NCBI GenBank assembly: GCA_009760855.2 | Contig: WPIO01000045.1 | Span: 2,499,501 to 2,563,500, forward strand | DNA length: 64,000 nucleotides | Origin: Cristatella mucedo | Taxonomy: Eukaryota; Bryozoa; Phylactolaemata; Cristatellidae | Direction of reading: 5' to 3' | Shown: one piece after another, positions 37,501 through 46,698 of the stretch | Layout: each line of letters opens with the position of its first letter | Position numbering within the stretch: the first letter of the stretch is position 1 | Position numbers and translations under genes: made by a program | The notes under the pieces: generated by a model | What the model saw: only the letters and a program-made list of their open reading frames with translations | Databases searched by the model: none | What the model was told of the DNA's origin: nothing

Positions 37501-37517
37501 GGCTTTGTTGAGTTTCA
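37501..37517. repeat. Target-site duplication, right copy
   Basis: Second copy of GGCTTTGTTGAGTTTCA (first at 37271-37287). LINE-B 3' UTR sequence continues after it. Confidence 0.93.
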
Positions 37518-37617
37518 GACGGCGATATATATATATATACATGCATGCATTACTTGAATGTAGTGAGACTCTCTAACCTACTTACAGAGTAAAAATTCAA
37601 AGTCACTATGATAATAA

Positions 37618-37735
37618 TAATAATATTAATATTAAGGATGCACATGATAATGCGCCTTCAGATAACTTAATCTCTTGCTATGCACTTTACATTTGCTGCA
37701 AAGGGAAATCTAATTGAATAGTAAGTAATAAATAT
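37618..37735 (-). mobile_element. LINE-A 3'-end fragment
   Basis: Minus orientation, second fragment in 350 bases: an (AAT)n tail, then AATGCGCCTTCAGATAACTT, then ACATTTGCTGCAAAGGGAAA. More diverged than its neighbour at 37288-37500, hence older. Confidence 0.87.
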
Positions 37736-37739
37736 CATG

Positions 37740-39730
37740 CTTCATAAATGCTAGCAAAAGTTACCACGTTAGAATATTTAAAATTAAAGTATTCCTAAAG
37801 TTAAATGCATTAATAAGTCTTTACAAAGTTCTAGTAGTTATTATTGCTGTACGACAAATTATTATGGTATCAAGCAACAGACTGCATATTATAACTGACT
37901 GAGCATTTCTGTGGCATGAGTTAGTTTTAAAAGACTACATATTTGAATTAAAATAGTTCTCAAAAAGCATAGAAGATCTTACGGATGTAAAATAATGCAA
38001 TTGAATAACTGTTAATGTAAGAGCTCATCTCTAAAAGTAAAAGCCAGCTATCTTATTTTTCAAACAAGTAAACAATTGTATTCCCCTGTTTGCATATCAT
38101 GCCACAAATAAGAGTAGTCATTTTTTACTTAAATTCAGTTTTTTTTGCATACGGCTGAGCCTTTAATATAGGCACACTGTACCCAAACACATCACTTGCT
38201 ATATTATAAAGTTGAGAAATTACTAGTTGTGATGTTTTTGTACGGTCTAACGTATAGAATAAGTGAAGAATTTTCCACGGCTACTAATCTAAAGGTCAGC
38301 CAATCTATTCAAGGTGCATTGCTGACCTGACCCAGACATCCAGTTCGTTTATCACCAATCTTTTCTTACTTTAAGAGTATATAATGAAGGGGAAATATAA
38401 GTAATATAGCTTGGTTATCTTTGGTAATTATTGTCGACTTTTGGCTTCCCCTCAAGCTTATTACGAACCACGAAATGATATAGAGGCTTGTTTTATGCCT
38501 TTGCTGCGATAAAGTCGTGTGTTCCTGAAATATGTACCTCAGCAATATACTAAGAATAGTTGTGACCTTACATGAATATTCTCAAACTTTCGGCACTGAT
38601 CTAAGCTCGTAACTAGTCAGCATGGGCAAAGAAGCCATCCTATGGGATGGATACATGATAGTATGTGAACAGTTGATATATATTTAGATCAAGTCGGTGT
38701 TGTAATAGATCTACATTAGCATAAAGTATTAAGCCACTTAATCTTAGTAAACACCTTCGAACTTTTATAATTTCATGATTTTTAAATGTGTCGCATTCAT
38801 GAATTGCTCTTCAATCCTTTCAGTTTTAGTAAAAGTAGCACTAAATTCCGGTAAAGCTCCTTTTGAAAAAATCGTACTTTTTTGATAGCCAATATAACAG
38901 ACATGTGGCCTTCGAATTGATCTGCTGTCATTTGCATTTGAATACATTAATTAGAAATCTAGGTATCGGACGTTAAGCCAAGGTTAACCATGGACTGAAA
39001 ATTTCGGAAGCATATTCTGCAGCCATACAATTTACAGGTATTTTTACGATTTATAAAAAAAATTGAATTTATTTAGAATTTCAAGTTAGATAGTTTTGTA
39101 CTATAAAATAAACTTTCAATTACACTAGAAGTAATACTAAAAGTATTTTGAAATAAAAAATTATTGAAGGTAACGTCCGGTCTCAATTGTACTCAGGAGA
39201 GTGTGTACCGGAAATGAAGAAGTATAAGGGAGGTTGTTCTAAAAAGATTCTATGGTTTCACCACAAGCTTATGCAGTACACATTGATATTGCATTTATTA
39301 GTATCCTAATTGCAATGTATCTATTGCAATTTATATAATCTAAGTTTCAGCGGCACTAATTTGCAGGTGACCCATTACCGATGCATTGAAACATAATCTA
39401 ATTTATCTTGTAGTGAAAATGAAGTTAAGGACTACCGCATGCATGTCTGCCTTGTTTTGTTCATTAGATGCATAGACACCGAGTATTACCTTCGTTCGTA
39501 ATGCAGGTCTATCATTAAAGTGTAACAAGCAAAATAAAAACACATTTCTGCAGTAAATGATATAATCACACAATATGTGCTTGAGCATTGTTATACAGCT
39601 GGACGAAAAAAGATTTTAAACTCCTATTTCAGGAGCTAAAAGCACCAGCGTACCCGGAGTGCAATTGAGTCAGCTAATATTAAAAAAGTGCAAAGTCAAA
39701 AAACAGAGCAGACAATGAGGTTGTAATCAC
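37740..39730. other. Presumed intron, nothing recognised
   Basis: About 2 kb of AT-rich sequence between a LINE-A fragment and the EGF exon. Confidence 0.45.
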
Positions 39731-39868
39731 ATTTTTGGCAACCTGGTCCAGTCCATCCAGTGTCACACCCTTCAGGGCAGTATCCATTTGAAGGATCACA
39801 ACGTGTTCCATTTGCACAGTGGCATTTTATAACTTCCTGTTTCGGACGTCTGCAGCTGTTTAGATAAT
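39731..39868 (-). CDS. Exon: EGF-like repeat, unit 2
   Basis: A 138-base (46-codon) minus-strand exon. The acceptor is TTTTCTATCTAG above 39868. The donor is AAAT then GTGATT at 39730 (weak beyond the GT). Both are phase 1. The peptide runs (D)YLNSCRRPKQEVIKCHCANG and then TRCDPSNGYCPEGCDTGWTG, ending PGCQK. The spacing CHC-x5-C-x5-YCPEGC-x3-W-G-x-GC is the compact EGF repeat of multiple-EGF/Draper/MEGF-type proteins. It sits between FTP unit 1 and FTP unit 2 in the transcript. EGF repeats act extracellularly as spacers or protein-binding modules. Confidence 0.82.
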
Positions 39869-40368
39869 CTAGATAGAAAAGGCGAAATTTCATAGAAATG
39901 CTGCGTTTGATAAAAAATGAAGGTAATTACATCAGTGGTCTTAAGATACCTAAGCATATTTTAAAAGTAGACCTCCGATAATTGCCGACTGGAGCACAGT
40001 TCCAGAGAAATTAGACACCAGCAATGCATACATTAAACACTGGAGTAAAACCACAGAATTCAGGGTGGCATATATTTGCCGTTCAGTGATTAGTTATTCA
40101 GATGCAAATGAACGCATTTAAGAGTTTCATACTTATACCGGATGTGGTATCAATCGTGACAAAGTAATGTAGGCAGGATTATTTCTCTGCTCTCTCAATC
40201 TTTAACTTTGAGAGGTCCAACCATGGTTGAATCAGCGTGCTCGTCTGGGATTCAACACTGTACAGATAAAGAGGACTTATAGAACGCTATATGAACGCTA
40301 TAAATAGGTACTTTCTCATGGCAGTAGGTCGTGGACTTTAAAAAGTTTATTATTTATAGGAGTTTCCT

Positions 40369-41720
40369 AATGTAGCTCCATACCTGGAGATCGTAAAGAG
40401 ATGTAGCAGATCGCTTCTCTAGCTTCATTTTTGCCAAGATAATAGACAGTACACCATCATAGTAACCGCATCTCCACTGGGCTTGTGTCCCTCCCTCTGC
40501 CGGACACATGTCAATCGAAAGTGTGATTTATTCTAATGAGTGAACACATGGAGACCACTAGTGACGTGGACGCTATTTTATCACCGTGTCGAAAAAGACT
40601 GCTAGTTCTGTAGACCATATTCCAGGTGTCTTACACTGCAAATGATATGCAGCCGACATTCATAAATAGCTTGGTAAATAGTTCTTTTCTCCACTTCTGG
40701 TTCCTTCCGCTTTCCAAAAGGCTGCAGTTTGGCCAATAACAAGAATGACTAAACTAGACCAATAGGGCTAGAGCCCATACAGTCTAGTGTCTCTATTGCT
40801 GTTAGTTTTGACATGCCTTGAGCAAGTTGTGGCAGACCGGGTGCACTCTTAAAATGTAACTTCAAATCTAAGTTGCTAGTTTTGATCTGGTTATTGGGCT
40901 GTTTACACCTCCTAGTCTAATTTGATTTTGATGAATAACGGCATTCATGTAAATGAAGACATAGGTAATTACACCTGCCAGTTTCTCTTAATTAATTGAA
41001 AATGTTTACCACTAATCCAGCTGCATACCTAAGAGGACAGGAGGCATAGGTCCCAACTGCTGAATCGGGGGAACCATTAACGCAATTGCCTAATCCTAGG
41101 GCAGGGCACCATCTGTGGAGCTCGTTCCCAGGTGAACAATATCCTAGTAGAGATACTGCCACAACGATCACAAAACTCCCCTAATGTCAGCGTAACTGCC
41201 ATCGCTCTCTAGCATTGTTTAGGTCAAATCTACCCAGTAGATTACAGAGCAATGATAGCAATGGGAGGAGATCGTGCGACAAATTTATATTTTATAGGGT
41301 GCCTCGTGGATTTGTATTTGTACTAACTTTTTTAAATGTACACTGCATTTTACCCATTAGATGGTGAAACATAATTTAAGCTTTCACTTCTGTGCAGTTG
41401 GAACAGAACTGTTCCTAACCTTTAATCACCAGTCCTAGAGATCTTCAACTTATCTCAAGTCCCTTGGTACATCTACTACCGACATTCATTGATGAATTCA
41501 AATCAGCAAACATCGAAAGATTGCATGTTGATTAATCAGCTGCAATGCTCTGGGCTAAACTAGTTTGCGTAAGAAATTTTAAAACATAAAAGTAAAAGTT
41601 GGTGATGGAAGCTTATCGCCTTTAAATTTGCAAATAATACAGGTTGCCTGTTCCAACACGACCTATCAATAAACAAATACACCAGCTCTCAAGTTCTTCT
41701 GAACTGCGAATTTATTGTCC
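40369..41720 (+). mobile_element. LINE-A, old decayed copy in an intron
   Basis: Plus-strand patches in LINE-A order: ADRFSSFIFAKIIDS near 40410, QVVADRVHS near 40825 (LERVLADQLNS equivalent), FHFCAVGTELFLTFNH near 41383 (a ruined YADD loop), SLKSLGTSTT region near 41455, and LFQHDLSINKYTSSQ near 41650. Heavily mutated. It ends only about 180 bases from the FTP exon at 41901, without touching it. Confidence 0.75.
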
Positions 41721-41900
41721 GTACTTAACCTGATAGCAAGAGGTTTCCAAAACATCTGTTGCACTTTAGGAAGGACCCAAGCCATAGTAGGCCTAAAGAG
41801 TTAGTGTAAGGTATTCGAATACGATTACAGGGGTCAGAAAACCTGTAGCCCCCCTGGCTACTCTGCTTGTTGTCAATCATCGGAGCCTTCCATCTCTTAC

Positions 41901-42122
41901 CATCAACAGGATAGCCAATCACTGTCACTTCACACAAAGTCAGTATGGCTGACAAAGCTTGGATGGTTACTCCTACTCTCCTGCCGACGTTTCCAAAGCA
42001 ATCAGTGGTGGTATTAACTGTGACAGTTTGGTAGATTGGTTGGCATTCACTCCAATCGCCTAGGATCGGCTTTCCTTGTGTAGTGTCTGTAGTGAGCACA
42101 TGCAGTTTCTGCTCTTTGTAAA
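41901..42122 (-). CDS. Exon: FTP (fucolectin) domain, C-terminal half, unit 1
   Basis: A 222-base (74-codon) minus-strand exon with acceptor TTTATTTAG above 42122 and a consensus donor GATG then GTAAGA at 41900, phase 1 at both ends. The peptide begins (V)YKEQKLHVLTTD, has GDWSECQPIYQ, then a Cys before NVGRRVGVTIQ, and ends ILTLCEVTVIGYPVDG. C-x4-GRRVGV and LTLCEVTV are the hallmark second-half motifs of FTP/fucolectin domains (family form GRYVxI...LTLCEVxV). It completes the barrel begun by 44896-45135. It ends in the same place as unit 2's C-half (IGYP-x-x-G), showing that the units arose by duplication. Confidence 0.85.
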
Positions 42123-44849
42123 CTAAATAAAATAAATGAAATTAAAATGTATAGCCTTTTATTAGATATTTATAAGTTGGAAATCAGAAAAATGATAAAA
42201 TAAAATGAACAGAACAAAACCATGCAAATCATATGATCGCAAGTGAATTATGTGCACCAAAAAGATTCATGGTATATGTGCTTCTATTGAGTTGTAACAG
42301 CAGGGATGTACCACTTTAGTGAAGTACAGTTTAAATGGAATTCCGTAAAGGTGATCATTACCACGTGATAATTATTTGATGTAGTCGAGCGTGCCTTTTG
42401 GCTAGAAATCAAAGCAAAGACACATTGTTGATTAAATATTTTAACAGGATATCAGAACTTGATTAATTAAGAGAATGTGTGTATAGTTAGCCATGAGTAA
42501 GAGGGTTTTGCATAATTTCCTAATAACGTAATTTTCTAATCCATTATTATAGACTTTAAGATTTTCGTTGTTGTCATCAAATATATGCAAATAACCACAT
42601 CTTACTAATTCATAATTTTGGCAACGTTCCAGAAAAAGTGTATTTTCTATTCTAGACTTTTTAGAAATAGATTGCTTGGTATGCATATATGGCCCCATAT
42701 CAACAATGGAACTAATTGCTTCATACACCAATAGGCTAACAAGTGGCATCACTTGCTTGAATCAACTTGTCTCTCAGAACCTCTAACCAAAACTATAATT
42801 GTTGTACCTTTGTCTAATTAAAAACCAACTGATTCTGTAATCCTAGACATTATTGTTTTCTTCAAATCTCACAATACCAGGAGATGTTATGTTTTTGCTT
42901 GGCGAACTTGCATCATTTCATTTACAAGAATCAAACACCTTAGTAAACAGACATCCTACAAAAAAATTGCTTGCAAATACTTCATTCTTGCTTTTACTTG
43001 ATGCACTAAGTTTGCTACATTTTCAGGCTTTGGCTGTGCTATTAAAGTCTTATAGCTTGGCTGAGATTAAAACCTAGCCGGTCGATCTCTAGCTGGTACT
43101 TGAATACATTTTTATATCTCATAGGCCTATGCATACATGATACGTCGCAAGTGAAATCATCATCATCAAGATAGTTTTAATCGTTATACATTCTAGTTGG
43201 GTCTTAATTTTTTTAACTGTCGTAACAGTTTTTAGTTATTCTATTTCCTAGTTATTAACACGGTGATAAAATGTTAACTTTGGCTCTAGTAATGTGCTAA
43301 GTATTATAACCAGATATGCAGACTATCCTTAATGCATCAGTCAACAGGACCGCAAAAGGTATCCTGATTTCACAAGTAAAACTCTTAAAAAAAGAGCTAT
43401 ACATGCATGCGTGAAAAAATGTGAAGCACAATTTCATCTATCTTCAATGTTTGGCTGTTAGCACTTGCAGTTTTCTGAGATACGACTGTTATAATTCTCA
43501 TTGTATACAGTAGTAAGCCAGAAAATATTTTAATTGAATTAGGAATTCTAACCAAGAGTAAAATCACTGGGATAAAAATGATCAGCTTGAAATCATGTGA
43601 TCAACAGTCAACTAGTGGACACTAAAAGTGTTAATGCAGGCTGGATAAAAGAGTAACACTCCGGAAGCAATTTTCCAGACCACAATATGTGTTGCATCAT
43701 AAATACAATTCAGTGTGAGCATTACTTAGCAACAGCATAATATTCAAGGCACTCCGTATGTGAACTCGGTTATCAGATTAGCCTTTCCAGCACATAATTT
43801 GTTAATAAATGTAAGGAAAACCAGCCTAACAAAGCTACCAACGTGTCACAAGCCACGGATGTCTCTGATTACTTGTTTATCGAAGTCATTACTGTGCTAT
43901 AGAAAGCCTTGAATACATTGATATACGATTGTGACTTTTTTACTTTTCAGATGTAGGTTAATATTAAGACCGGTATCTCTTCAATGAATTTGATCAACAA
44001 GAATACGTATGTCCACCTACTTAAAGTATAGGTATAGGCTATTATTGGTAATGATATATGCTTACTTAATAGATATGCATAAAAATATAACATAATTAAT
44101 TCCACGAATTTTAAAAGCAAGGTTTATGATAACACTATCTATTTTAGCACGAAGAAACTTTTCATATCACATTATCTTGAGATTACTGGACGGACTTCTA
44201 GTCAATTTAACGACAGGAATACACTCAACCGAAGTTAAAACGGTTGTTATCTGAAATTATTCACGGTATATATGCAAATAAGTTGTTATTAGATGTTAAT
44301 ATTTCTAATTGCTAACCACTAGCAAGATGCTTTAATAAAACAAGCACAGGGAATTATTTTATAGTGGCAGACAAGTTTTGAAGTTTCGATTAGGTAAATT
44401 CCTTTAATATGATCCTATAGTTTCCTATATGACTAGTCAGTGAACGGACAAGGAAACTGCAATGTATAGCGTGAACGAAGTCTAACAACTTATTAAATGG
44501 CATCCATCTCAAAATATGTTTATTAAGCTTTATAAAGTCAGCTATCGTGGTTGCTAAATACAGATATACAAGAGAAAAATAAATATTGCAAGCAAATTGC
44601 ACAGCTTAATGAGCGTACACATGATTTTTAGGATGAAAATAGGATTAGTGTGGATGAGCGATATGCCAACACATTTAAAATTATTTATTTTACGAAACAC
44701 AGAACTCATAGTACTGGATTTATAGATGAATATAAATTCACTGCATTTGAATTTATTTTGTAAAGTCAGGGAAAGTGTGCGTAAACAATTTGCTAAGCCT
44801 TAGCGGAAAATAAAAAATCAAATAAATATTAAAATACAAAAAACTTAGC
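42123..44849. other. Intron between the FTP halves of unit 1
   Basis: A 2.77-kb AT-rich intron with no transposon copy recognised, the largest repeat-poor stretch inside the gene. The open frame at 42441-42752 is unrecognised and probably chance. Confidence 0.55.
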
Positions 44850-44883
44850 AGTCAGTTAGTTAGTTAGTTAGTCAGTTAGTCAG
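44850..44883. repeat. (GTTA)n / (GTCA) tetranucleotide repeat
   Basis: CAGTCAGTTAGTTAGTTAG-type repeats just inside the intron, about 12 bases from the donor of the exon at 44896. Confidence 0.9.
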
Positions 44884-44895
44884 CTGCTATTTTAC

Positions 44896-45135
44896 CTTCA
44901 AAATTTGTTATAGTTACAAACTCAATAATGTACTGTCTGGAGTCATTTAATTGGACATACCACCATGGATTTTGAGACGCAAAAGTACGTGCACAAATGC
45001 TGTTTTCACCAGCAGTTGGCAATTTTCCGTCCACTGCTTTTCGTGCATCCTTGGGACAACTTCCGTCGAAGTGATACTGTTCTTTTGAGCAATAACTGCT
45101 TACTTGAAATGCCATACAATTCTCCGCGATATTTC
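44896..45135 (-). CDS. Exon: FTP (fucolectin) domain, N-terminal half, unit 1
   Basis: A 240-base (80-codon) minus-strand exon. The acceptor is GTATTTGTACTAG above 45135 and the donor is GAAG then GTAAAA at 44895, phase 1 at both ends. The peptide begins (G)NIAENCMAFQVSSYCSKEQ, then DARKAVDGKLP, then SICARTFASQNPWWYVQLND, and ends FVTITNFEG. NIA, AVDG, C-x-R-T and PWWYVQL in this order identify the first half of an FTP/F5/8C-like lectin domain. It has extra cysteines compared with many fucolectins. The obvious ATG (45115) is internal; homology extends upstream of it to the splice acceptor, so it is not a start. Confidence 0.87.
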
Positions 45136-45214
45136 CTAGTACAAATACAGCTCAAATAAAGTGAAGAATTTCATTCCGGCCCTTCAAAGTAAAATAATCT
45201 ACGAACTGTGAATA

Positions 45215-45335
45215 ACAACTGCCGCTTGCGGCGGCCATAAAAAATCGCCCTCCTCAGTATCCGAACCACGACCTTAGGACCAAGATCGTGTAAAGCAACC
45301 GGCTAATCTAGTATGTCATAACGACTGTAATTTTT
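45215..45335 (-). mobile_element. SINE-A copy, fragment
   Basis: On the minus strand: TGACATACTAGATTAGCCGG, the head GGTCGTGGTTCGGATACTGA (B-box region), then GAGGGCGATTTTTTATGGCC. It lies 80 bases upstream of the FTP exon, in an intron. Confidence 0.72.
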
Positions 45336-45467
45336 AGCGACATACAAATGTTAGGCATCATACATCAGTGGGCATCCTACTCTAAAACATATATTTACCA
45401 TGTAAAGGTCATCTAAGGATTACAGTGCCCGACTTATGCCGGTTGTGGTTGGAAGTGGTGTTTTATT

Positions 45468-45516
<49 letters not shown>

Positions 45517-45699
45517 CTAAATAGAGCACTGACACGATCGATACGTAATACTTAACAAGGTTATGCCATCAGCCTTGTTTATAAAAACTTGTTTTACCTA
45601 GATAATCGATTCAATGTAAGCATGTTTTCGCAACATTAAAACAAAAGGACGCTGGGTGCCTCAGTGCCCTTATTGATTTATGTAGCCGCCTTTTTAGTG
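45336..45699. other. Intron with (TA)n tract 45469-45513
   Basis: Unassigned sequence containing a pure (TA)n microsatellite of about 45 bases. Confidence 0.6.
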
Positions 45700-46190
45700 C
45701 ACGTAATGTAATGTAATGTATCTCCTTCAGTAACTCCACAAAGTCATAAAGACCATGTGGGTGTTATCAGGAGAGTTTTGCTCAGCGCACTCACAGCCTA
45801 AGCAGCTTTCGGTACGCATTCGGTAGCCAACAGACTTCGTCTCACGCAACAAAGAGAAAGAGGGAAGCATAGCCGAGTTAGAAGAGCAGTTGAGGTAGTG
45901 AGTAGCATAGAAGTAGCAGTTCAGGACCGCTGAAAAAGATGTGCCATAGTCGGCAGTTGGAGAGTAGATGTCGTTGCGTAAGAATTGTAAAAGCGAGTTC
46001 CACAGTCTTGGACCTGCAGAGCTAAAGCTTCTGTCGCCAAATGTCTTTAAGCGGAGGATTGGGACAGCTAATTTATTGTCCACACAGGACCTGAGGGCGC
46101 GAACAGGCTGAAACTGATGCAGCATTTCAGCTAGGTACGAAGGAGCCAAGCCGTGGCGGGCCTTGTGGGTCAGCGTAAGTACGTGAGCAG
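45700..46190 (-). mobile_element. LINE-B copy, best-preserved C-terminus
   Basis: Minus-strand open frame 45727-46203 reads HVLTLTHKARHGLAPSYLAE, LHQFQPVRALRSCVDNKLAV, LRLKTFGDRSFSSAGPRLWN and GTSFSAVLNCYFYATHYLNC. This is the typical C-terminal tail of Jockey/CR1/L2-group polymerases (KTFGDRSFSxAxPRLWNxLP). The 3' UTR ends in repeated ATTAC units (AATGTAATGTAATGTATC on the plus strand, 45705-45722). The copy is 5'-truncated near 46190. Confidence 0.9.
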
Positions 46191-46434
46191 CTATTTGAAA
46201 CAAGATTCGTTTTAACTAATATGCAACCCAAAGCTGGCATTAAAACTGTTCCAATAGATTTTACTTCACTATATATGAATATGGTTGAACGAGCTAAAGT
46301 GTTGTCTTGGAGCCACATTCACGTCATGTAACTGCTGATCTAATCATTCGTGGAACAATTTTCTGTGTAGGTGGTCTTTTCAGTCAGTCACCCAGTTACA
46401 AAATATCAGTTCCAACACAAGACTGCTTACCAGC

Positions 46435-46690
46435 ATGTTATGTTATAAAAATTTCATTTCAATCAACGTGAGTATATCTTGTAAACACAAGAGTTCCGCT
46501 CTGACAGCCACTTCTGAAGAACCTGCCAACAAAAAGAACTCTTCTGCTGGCGACTTTGGCACGTTCTTTCAAGCCATCCTGAGTTGCCACTTCCATGATA
46601 CTCACTACCTAAACTGTTTTTTGACTTAGCCATAATTCCTTCTTTTTTTCTGTCATGTGAGGTGAATTCTTGTTGCTACCAAATGCGTAC
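46435..46690 (+). mobile_element. LINE-B remnant, C-terminal end
   Basis: Plus-strand text at 46545-46620 (GGCGACTTTGGCACGTTCTT and following) matches the DYGTSFSAVLSCYFHATHYLNC segment. GTTGCTACCAAATGCGTACA matches the GYRMRT end. No tail is present; it stops at 46698, where a minus-oriented LINE-A begins. Confidence 0.7.
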
Positions 46691-46698
46691 AGAAATCA

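Larger units (their letters stand above)
36230..37525 (+). mobile_element. LINE-B copy, interrupted by a LINE-A insertion
   Basis: Starts inside the polymerase palm: RYRFYADDTQLNFKF (from 36267) carries the YADD motif. Downstream patches are LNDDKKLLVI near 36398, a GVIFDRSLLF-like segment near 36520, GLDYCTPFCLG near 36662 and AMNMAAQLVFKS near 36730. The C-terminus and 3' UTR are near 37085-37287. At 37287 the 3' UTR is split by a 213-base LINE-A piece and resumes at 37501 with the duplicated target, then GACGGCGATATATA, which aligns with GACAGAGATACATTAC of the intact 31240 tail. Multiple frameshifts make it non-functional. Confidence 0.85.
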
